The position numbers and the translations under genes were made by a program. From assembly GCF_005144585.1 (NCBI RefSeq), contig NZ_SSMQ01000062.1:1-64000 (forward strand): DNA of 64,000 nt. Reading direction: 5' to 3'. Numbering within the stretch: position 1 is the stretch's first letter; each line of letters opens with the position of its first letter. Source of the DNA: Polyangium fumosum (lineage in GTDB: Bacteria > Myxococcota_A > Polyangia > Polyangiales > Polyangiaceae). The notes under the pieces are model-generated. The model did not search any database, was not told where the DNA came from, and worked only from the letters and a program-made list of their open reading frames with translations. Shown piece by piece: positions 34,504 through 42,972 of the stretch.

Positions 34504-34719
34504 TTGCACGTGCTCGTCCAAATCGATGGTTTGACCGTCCGCTGCCCGGAGGACGAGGTGGAGCGGGTGCGCTCGCTCATCCGCGCGGTCGACAAGAGCG
34601 GCGAGGTCTCTGGGAAGGCCCTCGTCCTCTTGTTTTCGTGGCATCGGGAGCGCCATCGGACGACGCCCCTCACCACCGCGCTCGGGTGGCTCGGGGCCGA
34701 GATCGTCGAGAAAACGTAG
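34504..34719 (+). CDS. Short uncharacterised protein
   Basis: A frame of 71 residues (LHVLVQIDGLTVRC start) shows typical codon use and an ordered fold-like pattern, with strand VLVQIDGLTVRC, helix DEVERVRSLIRAV and strand ALVLLFSWH. It ends AEIVEKT. The start is uncertain: TTG at 34504 or GTG at 34510 begin at the conserved-looking part, and the frame is open to 34399. No family is recognised. The next gene starts 114 bases downstream. Confidence 0.45.
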   Translation: MHVLVQIDGLTVRCPEDEVERVRSLIRAVDKSGEVSGKALVLLFSWHRERHRTTPLTTALGWLGAEIVEKT

Positions 34720-34832
34720 CGCTCCCGCTTTGATTGGTGCCCGCAGGAGAACAGTGTGTCTCTCCCGCGTGCTCTGGTGCGAACGAGGGCGGACGTGCAT
34801 CCTTCCTCGGTCCCACGCGAGGAGAAGAGTCG

Positions 34833-35774
34833 ATGAGCCACGAACGAGAAGAAGGCCTCACGCGCCGCCAGGCGATCGTCGCGGGTATCGCCGGAGCGGC
34901 GACGATCGCGGCGCTCCCGGGCGCCTTGGGCGGCGCCGCCGAGCCTTCGGCGGACGAGCCCCGGAAGCCTTCGGCGGCGGGGCGTTTGCCCGTTGTGTTC
35001 CTGCCGCACGGCGGGGGGCCGTGGCCGTTCGTCGACGTCGGGATGGGCAAGGCGGAGCACGACGAGCTCGCGGGGTACCTGCGCTCGATCCGCGCGCTGC
35101 CGGCGGCGCCGCCGAAGGCGTTGCTCGTGATCTCGGCGCACTGGGAGGAGCCGGTGCCGACGGTGATGACGGCCGAGCGGCCGCCCATGTTTTACGATTA
35201 TTACGGCTTCCCGCCCGCGTCGTACACGCTGCAATGGCCCGCGCCCGGCGCCCCGGCGCTCGCGGCGCGCGTGCGTGAGCTCCTCGGCGCGGCGGGGTTT
35301 GCGACGGCGGAGAACGCGAAGCGCGGCTTCGATCACGGCACGTTCGTGCCGCTCATGCTCACGTATCCGGGCGCGGACGTGCCGACGATCCAGCTCTCGC
35401 TCAAGCTCGGCCTCGACCCGGCCGAGCACCTCGCGATGGGCCGCGCGCTCGCGCCGCTGCGGGATGAGGGCGTGTTCCTCCTCGGCAGCGGCATGACGTA
35501 CCACAACATGCGGGGCTTCCGGGATCCGGGCGCCGGCGAGGTCTCGGAGGCGTTCGACGCTTGGCTCCGCGAGACGATGGCGCTCGCCGCGGAGGAGCGA
35601 GATGCGCGACTCGCCGCGTGGTCGAGCGCGCCGTCCGCGCGCCTCGCGCACCCGCGGGAGGAGCACCTCTTGCCGCTGATGGTCATCGCCGGCGCGGCGG
35701 GCGCCGATCGGGGCACGACGGCGTACAATGGCGCGGTGTGGGGGAAACGTTTGTCGGCGTATCACTTCGGCTGA
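34833..35774 (+). CDS. LigB/DODA-type extradiol dioxygenase with a Tat-like signal
   Basis: The 313-residue protein begins MSHEREEGLTRRQAIVAG followed by a hydrophobic stretch, a Tat-like twin-arginine signal. The body matches class III extradiol (LigB/DODA) dioxygenases: FLPHGGGPWPF, VISAHWEEP, KRGFDHGTFVPL and GSGMTYHNMR, which carry the metal-binding His and Glu residues. Family members open catechols or DOPA, and the substrate here is unknown. GAGGAGAAG lies 8 bases before the ATG at 34833, fixing the start; the upstream extension to 34734 lacks one. The export signal is unusual for a cytosolic family. Confidence 0.82.
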   Translation: MSHEREEGLTRRQAIVAGIAGAATIAALPGALGGAAEPSADEPRKPSAAGRLPVVFLPHGGGPWPFVDVGMGKAEHDELAGYLRSIRALPAAPPKALLVISAHWEEPVPTVMTAERPPMFYDYYGFPPASYTLQWPAPGAPALAARVRELLGAAGFATAENAKRGFDHGTFVPLMLTYPGADVPTIQLSLKLGLDPAEHLAMGRALAPLRDEGVFLLGSGMTYHNMRGFRDPGAGEVSEAFDAWLRETMALAAEERDARLAAWSSAPSARLAHPREEHLLPLMVIAGAAGADRGTTAYNGAVWGKRLSAYHFG

Positions 35775-35845
35775 GGCGAAAGGCGCGGGCGGCGGGCGGC
35801 GGGCGGTTCCTTTTTTTCCGCCTCGTGCGGAGGTATCCGCGTAGG

Positions 35846-37888
35846 ATGCCTCTCATGAAGCGTCTCTTCGTCGGCATTTCTCTTGGTGGTCTCCTCCTCG
35901 TCGGTTGCAGCGACGGCTCCAGTCCAAACACGAGCACGAGCTCGAGCTCCGGTTCGGGCTCCGGCGGCTTCGGCGGCACCGGGGGCTCCGGCGGCTTCGG
36001 CGGCACCGGGGGCGACGGCGGCCTCGGCGGTACCGGGGGCGACGGCGGTCTTGGCGGTGGCGGAGGCATGGGGGGCGGCGGCGCCGGAGGAATGGGCGGC
36101 GTGGGCGGCACCGGTGGAATGGGCGGCGTGGGCGGCGCTGGTGGCATGGGCGGCGCCGGTGGCATGGGCGGCGCCGGTGGGGCAGGGGGCATGGGCGGCG
36201 CGGGCGGCGCGCCTGCGTGCGTCGTCGATGGCGTCGTAAAGCCCCCGGAGCAGTGCGACGACGGCAACCTCGTCGACGGGGACGGCTGCGATCAGGATTG
36301 CACGTTTTCGTGCGTCAACCCCGCAACCGATTGCCCCGCGGCGCCGCCTTGCCAGCAAAGCGCGTGCATCGCGAACCATACCTGCGTCACCCTCGCCGAT
36401 CCCGCGCAGAACGGCACCTCGTGTGGCCCGAACGCGATCTGCAAGGACGGCGTCTGCGCGGCCGCCGTCTGCGGCGACGGCGTCGTGCAGAACGGGGAGC
36501 AATGCGATTTCGGCGCGGCGAACGGCCCCAATGCGGGCTGCGAGGCGAACTGCACGTTCTCGTGCACCAAGGGGCCGGACTCCTGCCCCGACGCCGAGAC
36601 GTGCAACGGCGTCGAGTCGTGCACGACCGTGATGAGCGGCGCGAACGTCGGGCAGAAATGCATGCCGGGCGTGCAGGTCCTCGATTGCACGGCGTGCGCC
36701 TCGGGCGTCTGCGCCTCCGGCGTGTGCAAGGCGTCTACGTGCGGCGACGGCTGCGTCGACCCCACGATGGGCGAGCAATGCGAACCGCCGAGCACCCCCC
36801 TCTGCGACGCGATGTGCAAGACCGTCCCCTCGGCCATGTGCGGCAATGCCATCCGGGAAGTCGGCGAGGACTGCGACGACGGCAACCAGGTCAACCTCGA
36901 CGGCTGCGACGGGTCCTGCAAGTTTGAGCAGGATCTGCGATCGAACTACCTCGTCATGCAGTTCGGCACCGACACCTTCTGCGGGACGGTGAACCAGCTC
37001 GGCCAAGCAATCACGGCGGGCGTGGCCGGAAATCAGCTCCAGATCAACATCGATCAGGGCATCAGCGCCGGGACGACGGGCTTCCTCGCCAAGATGTTCG
37101 GCCTCGCGAGCCTCGTCGGTGTCGACGATCCCTCGGTCGAGGTCGGCGTCGTGCGCGGCACGCCCGTGGCGGGCGCGGCCTACAACGGATCGAGCGATCT
37201 CGATTGGTGGTACAACACGAACACGGCGACGCTCGACGCGTCCCGGAACCCGCTCGACAAACTCGCAGGCAACATCACCGGCGGCGTTTTGCAGGCGGGG
37301 CCGGGCTCGATGAGCCTCCCCCTCAATTTCTTCCCGGGCAACGCGACGCTCCTCCGCCTATCGAGCGCCAAGTTCCGCGTCTCCGTCAACGCGGGCTCGG
37401 TGCCGCTCGTCTCGAATGGAACGCCCCCCGGCCACCTCGCCTCCGAGCACCTGAACCCCGCGTTGCAGAGCTTCGCGAGCGTGGGGCAAAAAGACGCGAC
37501 GTTCTCCGGTCTGCTCTGCGGCAACATCAGCGCGAGGTCGCTCGCGCAGGCCCCCATTCCGTCGGAGTTCCTCCCCGGCGGCCAGCTCGCGTGCACACAG
37601 GGCTACAGCGCCGCGAATTCGCTCCTCGACGTGATCACGTCCGGCTGTTCGATCAGCCCCTTTGGGTTCCCGATTGTAGCCATCAACGCGACGCAGCCGG
37701 ATGAGGCCGATCCGGCCGCGCCCGTCGGCGGCGCCGGCGCGCCCTACAAGCTGACCGTGAATGCGCAGAAGGTCGTGGCGAGCTGCACCGACAAGAACAA
37801 CACGGCGGTGAACGTCTCCACCTGCCTCGACGCGGCCGCATATTCGAGTTTCTTCCGCTTCGCGATGGGCCGCGTCATCCTCAAGTGA
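35846..37888 (+). CDS. Gly-rich lipoprotein with Cys-rich DUF4215-type repeats
   Basis: The 680-residue precursor has the lipobox LLLVGC after a short signal (MKRLFVGISLGG). Residues about 35-122 are a Gly-rich GGxGG repeat, probably a flexible linker. Cys-rich repeats follow, including EQCDDGNLVDGDGC, EQCDFGAANGPNAGC and EDCDDGNQVNLDGCDGSC, which fit the myxobacterial DUF4215/Cys-rich-repeat pattern. The last 320 residues (from about 360) form an unrecognised domain with few Cys. It is probably displayed on the cell surface. GGAGG 12 bases before ATG 35846 supports the start (ATG 35855 is possible). Such multi-copy proteins are typical of Polyangiales. Confidence 0.82.
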   Translation: MPLMKRLFVGISLGGLLLVGCSDGSSPNTSTSSSSGSGSGGFGGTGGSGGFGGTGGDGGLGGTGGDGGLGGGGGMGGGGAGGMGGVGGTGGMGGVGGAGGMGGAGGMGGAGGAGGMGGAGGAPACVVDGVVKPPEQCDDGNLVDGDGCDQDCTFSCVNPATDCPAAPPCQQSACIANHTCVTLADPAQNGTSCGPNAICKDGVCAAAVCGDGVVQNGEQCDFGAANGPNAGCEANCTFSCTKGPDSCPDAETCNGVESCTTVMSGANVGQKCMPGVQVLDCTACASGVCASGVCKASTCGDGCVDPTMGEQCEPPSTPLCDAMCKTVPSAMCGNAIREVGEDCDDGNQVNLDGCDGSCKFEQDLRSNYLVMQFGTDTFCGTVNQLGQAITAGVAGNQLQINIDQGISAGTTGFLAKMFGLASLVGVDDPSVEVGVVRGTPVAGAAYNGSSDLDWWYNTNTATLDASRNPLDKLAGNITGGVLQAGPGSMSLPLNFFPGNATLLRLSSAKFRVSVNAGSVPLVSNGTPPGHLASEHLNPALQSFASVGQKDATFSGLLCGNISARSLAQAPIPSEFLPGGQLACTQGYSAANSLLDVITSGCSISPFGFPIVAINATQPDEADPAAPVGGAGAPYKLTVNAQKVVASCTDKNNTAVNVSTCLDAAAYSSFFRFAMGRVILK

Positions 37889-38007
37889 GGCGGACACCAC
37901 CACCCTCGGGGGGATTGTCACGGGCATCCGTGCGTAACTGCACTGCACGACAGGTGGCCAAGATTGGGCTTGGCAGCTACCGAGCGAACGTGGTCTGTTG
38001 ACACGTT

Positions 38008-41000
38008 ATGGCCTACCGTATCGTCGGAGCTGCGATCCACGAAGGCTCGAACTCCGTCATTTTTCGCGGGCGGCGAGATGACGACCTCACGCCCGTTGTC
38101 CTCAAGCTCCCACGCGGAGACGTGTCCTCGCGGGACATCGAGCGGCTCCGGCACGAATATACGATCCTGAAGACCCTCGACGCGCCAGGGGTTGTCAAGG
38201 CCCTGGCGCTCGAGCCCTCCGAGCGCGGCGTCGCGCTCGTGCTGGAGGCGCTCCCGGGCGAGACGCTCGCCGCGCTCCTCCGCGCGCGGCGCCTCGACGT
38301 GACGACGGCGCTCAGGATTGCCTGCGGCATCGCGGGCATTCTCGGGAGCGTCCACCAGCGCGGGATCGTCCACCGCGACGTGAAGCCGCAAAATATCCTT
38401 CATCAACCGGAGACGGGGAGCCTTCACCTCCTCGATTTTGGTTTGGCCATGCGAATGTCGGAGGCGCCCGAGCGCCTCGGCGTGGAAGGTCTGGCGGGGA
38501 CGCTCGCCTATCTCGCGCCCGAGCAGACGGGCCGCATGAATCGGCCGGTGGATCACCGCGCCGACCTTTATGCCTTCGGCGTCACCCTCTACCACATGCT
38601 CACCGCGGCGCTGCCCTTCACGACGACCGACCCCGTCGAGCTCGTGCACAGCCACATCGCCCGTGTCCCCGTCGCGCCGCGGGAGGTCGACGGGCGTATC
38701 CCCGAGGTCGTCTCCGCGCTGGTCATGAAGCTCCTCGCCAAGGCGCCGGAGGATCGATACCAGACCGCTCGTGGCGTCGAGCTCGACCTCGCCGCGTGCC
38801 TTCGCCAGATCGAGGCCACGGGCACTGCCTTGGTATTTCCGCTCGGCCGCCACGACAGCGCCGCGGAGCTGCATCTGCCGGAGAGGCTTTATGGTCGCGC
38901 GGACGAGGAAAGAGCTTTGCGTGACGCATTCGATCGGGCGCGCCTCGGGCCCCCGGAGCTCGTCCTCCTCGCGGGCCCGTCCGGCGTCGGCAAATCGGCG
39001 CTCGTCCAGGAGTTCCGCCGCAGCCTCCCTCGCGACGGCGCGCGCTTCATCGCCGGCAAATTCGATCTCCTGAGCCGCGGCGTCCCGTACGGCCCCGTCA
39101 TTCACGCATTTCGCGATCTCGCGCAGCAGCTCCTCGGCGAGAGCGCCGCCGAGCTCGCGTCCTTGCAGGCGCGGCTGTCGCGGGCCCTCGCTGGCAAGGG
39201 TCGGCTCCTCATGGATCTCGTCCCGGAGTTCGCGACGATCCTGGGCCCGCAGCCCGCGCTCCCGGCCCTCGGGCCGACCGAGTCGCAGAATCGCATGCGC
39301 CTCGTGCTCGAGAGCTTCGTGCAGGTCTTCACGACCCCGGAGAGGCCCCTCGTCCTTTTCCTCGACGATCTTCAATGGGCCGACCCGGGCACCCTCAAGC
39401 TCCTTTGGGTCCTGCTCGCCGATCGGGAGAACCCCGGCCTCTTGATCCTCGGCGCGTACCGCGACAACGAGGTGGACGCGGCGCATCCCTTGACGGCGAT
39501 CCTCGCTGCGCTGCGGAACGAGGGCGTCGCGGTGCGCGAGATCGGGCTCGGCTCGCTCGGCGTCGAGGATCTCGCGCATTTGCTCGGCGACGCGCTCGCC
39601 GTGGAACCGCTCCGCGCAAGGCCACTCGCCATGGCCGTCCAGGCGAAGACCCAGGGAAATCCGTTTTTCGTGGGCCAGTTCCTGCACGCATTGCACGAAG
39701 GCCGGCAGATTCGCTACGACGCCGAGCAGAGTGCCTGGCGCTGGGACCTCGAGGCCATCGAGGCGCGCGAGGTCACCGACAACGTCGTGGATCTGATCGT
39801 CGGAAACCTCGCGCTTCTCGGCAGCGAAACGCAGCACGTCCTCCGCCTCGCGGCGTGCATCGGGCACGGCTTCACGCTGCAAACCCTCTCCACGATCGAC
39901 GAGTTATCGCCCGACCGGACCGCCGATGCGCTCTTGCCTGCGATCCGCGAGGGGCTCGTGGTGCAGGAAGCGTCCGAGCGATATCGCTTCCTGCACAACC
40001 GCGTGCAGCAGGCCGCGTATGCCATGATCGAGGAGGCCGACCGGGCCTCGACACACCTGCGCATCGGGCGGCTCCTCGTCGCAGGCATGGAGCCTGGCGC
40101 GCCGGATCGGGCCCACTTCGAGATCGCCTTCCACCTCAATCGAGGCGAGGCGCAGATGCAGGACCCTGCCGAAAGGATCTCGCTCGCCGAGCGGAACCTC
40201 GACGTCGGTCGCAAAGCCAAGGCGTCGAATGCGTACGAGGCGGCGGCCTACCATTTCCGCCTCGGGACGACCCTGCTCCCGGAATCGTCCTGGCAAGACC
40301 TCTACGCGCTCACGTTCGCCCTGCACAAGGAGCTCGCGGAGTGTGATTACCTCTGCGGCCACTTCGATCGGGCCGAGGGCTCGTTCGAGCGCCTCGTGGA
40401 ACGAGCCCGGTGCAAGGCCGATCTGGCGAATGTATTCGCCCTGGAGCTTCGGCTCTACCAGGTCGCGGGCAAGTACGCCGAGGCCGTGGATGTCGGCTTT
40501 CGGGCGCTGCGACGCTTCGGCCTCGAGATCCCCGAGACCGACGAAGCCCTGCAGGCGGCGACGACGCGCGAGATGCAGGAGGTCCAGGCGCTCCTCGGCG
40601 AAAGGCCCATCGACACGCTCCTCGACGCGCCGGTGATGGACCATCCCGAGCCGATCGCGGTGATGTGCATCCTGAACGAGCTCCTGTCCTGCTCGTACAT
40701 CGGACGCCCCGCGGTGTTTCCGCTCAGCGTCATGCGGGCCGTCCGCCATTCGCTCCGCCACGGCAATTCGCCCGAGTCGAGCTACGCGTATAGTTGCTAC
40801 GCCGTCCTCCTCGTCACATGGGATCAAATCCCGACCGCCGTCGCGGTCTCCGAGATGGCGATGGCGTTGAACGAGCGCTTCGGCGACGCCGCGTCGCTCG
40901 GCCGCGTGCTGCACGTGCACGGCAACCACATCCATTTCTGGGTCCATCCTTACCGCACGTGTTTCCCCATCGTCGAGCGCGCGTTCGACGCCTGCCTCGC

Positions 41001-42972
41001 CGTCGGGGAGTTCGTCAACGCGGGCTTCATCGCCCACGCGGTGACATGGCTCGCCCTGGAGCGGGGGGATGCGCTCGACGACGTCGTCCAGTTTTCCGAG
41101 CGCTTTGCTACCTTCGCGAAGCGGAGCCGGAACGAGCTTATCCTGCTCGCCATTCGGATCACGCAGCAGTTTGCCCAGAGCCTCACGCGCGCCTGGCTCC
41201 CGGATCGTCCCCTCGACGACGATCGATTCTGCGGGGACGCCGTCCTCGCGACCTTCACGCGCGCGGGCTTCCGCACAGGCATCGCCTTCTACCACATCAC
41301 CTTGCTCCTGCTGCATTACACCGTGGGGCATTACGAAGAGGCGGTGGCCTCGGCCGACCGCGCGCGCGAGGTCCTCGACGCCGTGCCGACCCTGCCCATC
41401 GAGCCGACGTTTTACCTGTACGAGGCGCTCGCCCTGCTCGCGCGTGGCCCCGTGGGGGACGCGGAGGCCGCGCGGCGGGACCAAGCGCGGATCGATACGA
41501 GCCTCCACAAACTCGCGCGGTATGCCGAATTCGGCCCCGAGAACTACGAGCACAAACATCTCCTCGTGCGCGCCGAGGCGGCGCGCGTCGCAGGGCTGCA
41601 CCTCGAAGCGGACGACCTTTACGATCGGGCGATCCTCTCCGCGCGGACCCACGGGTTCACGCCGTACGAGGCGCTCGCGAACGAGCTCGCCGGCCGAGCG
41701 CTCCTCGCGCGCGGCAGGCAACTCCTCGCGCCCGTGTATCTACGCGAGGCGCACGCCGCCTACCTTCGCTGGGGCGCGACGCACAAGGCCGAGCGCCTCG
41801 TGAACGAGCACCCGCACATCGTGGCCCACGGCCTCGCACGTGTGCCGGTCGCACACGCCTCGGCCAGCACGAGCACCTCCGCGGGCCGGGGCGTGGGCGG
41901 AATGGTCGACATGGCCACGGTCCTGCGCCTCGGGCAAACCCTCGCCGGGGAAATGGAGCTGTCCAAGGTGATCGAGCAGCTCATGCACATCGTGCTGAGC
42001 AATGCAGGCGCCACGCGAGGAGCCCTGATCCTCGACCGGGAAGGCGTGCTGCGGAACGAGGCGACGATCACCCTCGGGCCCGATGTCGTCACGGTATGCG
42101 ATCGTGGCCCCATGGAGGCTTGCACCGACCTGCCGATCTCGGTGATCCGATATGCGGCGCGCACCCGGGAGGTCGTGGTGCTCGGCGACGTGGCGGCTGA
42201 TCCGCGCTTCGCGAAGGACAACACGTTGCGCGGCCGCGGGGCCCTGTCGATCGTATGCATCCCGCTCATGCACCGGCGCCACCTCGTCGGCTTGCTCTCG
42301 CTGGAGAATGGGCTCGTCCGCGACGCCTTCAGCCCCGATCGGGTGGAGTTTCTGGATCTGCTGTGCGCGCAGGCCGCGACCGCGCTGGAGAATGCGCTCC
42401 TCGTCGGGCGCCTCCAGGAGGCGAGCCAGGCGCTCCGGCAATCGAACGAGCGGCTCGAAGCAGAGGTCGCCGAGCGAACCCACGAGCTGCTCGAGGCCAA
42501 CACGCAGCTCACGCGCGAGTTCTCGGAGCGAGAGCGCGCCGAGCAGGAGCGCAGAGCTCTTCAGGAGGAAATCATTCGCGTGCAGACCGACCTCCTCGTC
42601 GAGCTCTCCACGCCCCTGATTCCCATCACGGATGACATCCTCGTGATGCCGCTCATCGGCGCGATGGACGCGCGGCGCGCCGAGCGGGTCATGGACACGG
42701 TCCTGTCCGGTGCATCCGGGAGCGGGGCCCGGGTGGTGATCATCGATATCACGGGGATGAAGACGGTCGACGAGGCGGCCGCGTCCGCGCTGATCCGCAC
42801 GGCCTCCGCGTTACGCCTGCTCGGGATGCAGGCGTGGCTGACGGGCGTGCGTCAGGAGGTGGCCCAGACGCTGATTGCCATGGGGATCGAGCTCGGAGGG
42901 ATTCGCACGTTCGGGAGCTTGAAGCGAGGCGTCGCGCACGCCGCGCGCCTCGCGCGGGTCACTTCTCGTTGA
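38008..42972 (+). CDS. Hybrid Ser/Thr kinase - AAA - GAF - STAS regulator (HstK-like)
   Basis: The 1654-residue protein has an N-terminal protein kinase (about 5-265; VVLKLPR lysine, GIVHRDVKPQN canonical loop near residue 120, LLDFGLA, APEQTG). A predicted ATPase follows (290-545; LYGRADE, P-loop AGPSGVGKS near 321, [10 protein letters not shown]). Helical repeats run to about 1270, then a GAF domain at 1298-1460 and a coiled coil. An RsbR-like STAS domain ends the protein at about 1531-1650 (DDILVMPLIGAMD, VVIIDITGMKTVDEAAASAL). It is a paralogue of the hybrid kinase at 25287-30776, but ends in STAS rather than a histidine kinase. The STAS Thr positions suggest a stressosome-like phosphorylation output. 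Its end overlaps the convergent beta-lactamase-like gene by 14 bases. Confidence 0.9.
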   Translation: MAYRIVGAAIHEGSNSVIFRGRRDDDLTPVVLKLPRGDVSSRDIERLRHEYTILKTLDAPGVVKALALEPSERGVALVLEALPGETLAALLRARRLDVTTALRIACGIAGILGSVHQRGIVHRDVKPQNILHQPETGSLHLLDFGLAMRMSEAPERLGVEGLAGTLAYLAPEQTGRMNRPVDHRADLYAFGVTLYHMLTAALPFTTTDPVELVHSHIARVPVAPREVDGRIPEVVSALVMKLLAKAPEDRYQTARGVELDLAACLRQIEATGTALVFPLGRHDSAAELHLPERLYGRADEERALRDAFDRARLGPPELVLLAGPSGVGKSALVQEFRRSLPRDGARFIAGKFDLLSRGVPYGPVIHAFRDLAQQLLGESAAELASLQARLSRALAGKGRLLMDLVPEFATILGPQPALPALGPTESQNRMRLVLESFVQVFTTPERPLVLFLDDLQWADPGTLKLLWVLLADRENPGLLILGAYRDNEVDAAHPLTAILAALRNEGVAVREIGLGSLGVEDLAHLLGDALAVEPLRARPLAMAVQAKTQGNPFFVGQFLHALHEGRQIRYDAEQSAWRWDLEAIEAREVTDNVVDLIVGNLALLGSETQHVLRLAACIGHGFTLQTLSTIDELSPDRTADALLPAIREGLVVQEASERYRFLHNRVQQAAYAMIEEADRASTHLRIGRLLVAGMEPGAPDRAHFEIAFHLNRGEAQMQDPAERISLAERNLDVGRKAKASNAYEAAAYHFRLGTTLLPESSWQDLYALTFALHKELAECDYLCGHFDRAEGSFERLVERARCKADLANVFALELRLYQVAGKYAEAVDVGFRALRRFGLEIPETDEALQAATTREMQEVQALLGERPIDTLLDAPVMDHPEPIAVMCILNELLSCSYIGRPAVFPLSVMRAVRHSLRHGNSPESSYAYSCYAVLLVTWDQIPTAVAVSEMAMALNERFGDAASLGRVLHVHGNHIHFWVHPYRTCFPIVERAFDACLAVGEFVNAGFIAHAVTWLALERGDALDDVVQFSERFATFAKRSRNELILLAIRITQQFAQSLTRAWLPDRPLDDDRFCGDAVLATFTRAGFRTGIAFYHITLLLLHYTVGHYEEAVASADRAREVLDAVPTLPIEPTFYLYEALALLARGPVGDAEAARRDQARIDTSLHKLARYAEFGPENYEHKHLLVRAEAARVAGLHLEADDLYDRAILSARTHGFTPYEALANELAGRALLARGRQLLAPVYLREAHAAYLRWGATHKAERLVNEHPHIVAHGLARVPVAHASASTSTSAGRGVGGMVDMATVLRLGQTLAGEMELSKVIEQLMHIVLSNAGATRGALILDREGVLRNEATITLGPDVVTVCDRGPMEACTDLPISVIRYAARTREVVVLGDVAADPRFAKDNTLRGRGALSIVCIPLMHRRHLVGLLSLENGLVRDAFSPDRVEFLDLLCAQAATALENALLVGRLQEASQALRQSNERLEAEVAERTHELLEANTQLTREFSERERAEQERRALQEEIIRVQTDLLVELSTPLIPITDDILVMPLIGAMDARRAERVMDTVLSGASGSGARVVIIDITGMKTVDEAAASALIRTASALRLLGMQAWLTGVRQEVAQTLIAMGIELGGIRTFGSLKRGVAHAARLARVTSR

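Noticed and set aside
33766-34800. Minus-strand ORF of 344 residues opposite the small membrane protein
   Set aside because: It is Arg/His-rich with no domain, overlaps three better frames, and shows no start with a ribosome binding site.
37998-38003. TTGACA as a promoter of the second hybrid kinase
   Set aside because: It lies 5 bases from the start codon, too near for a -35 box.
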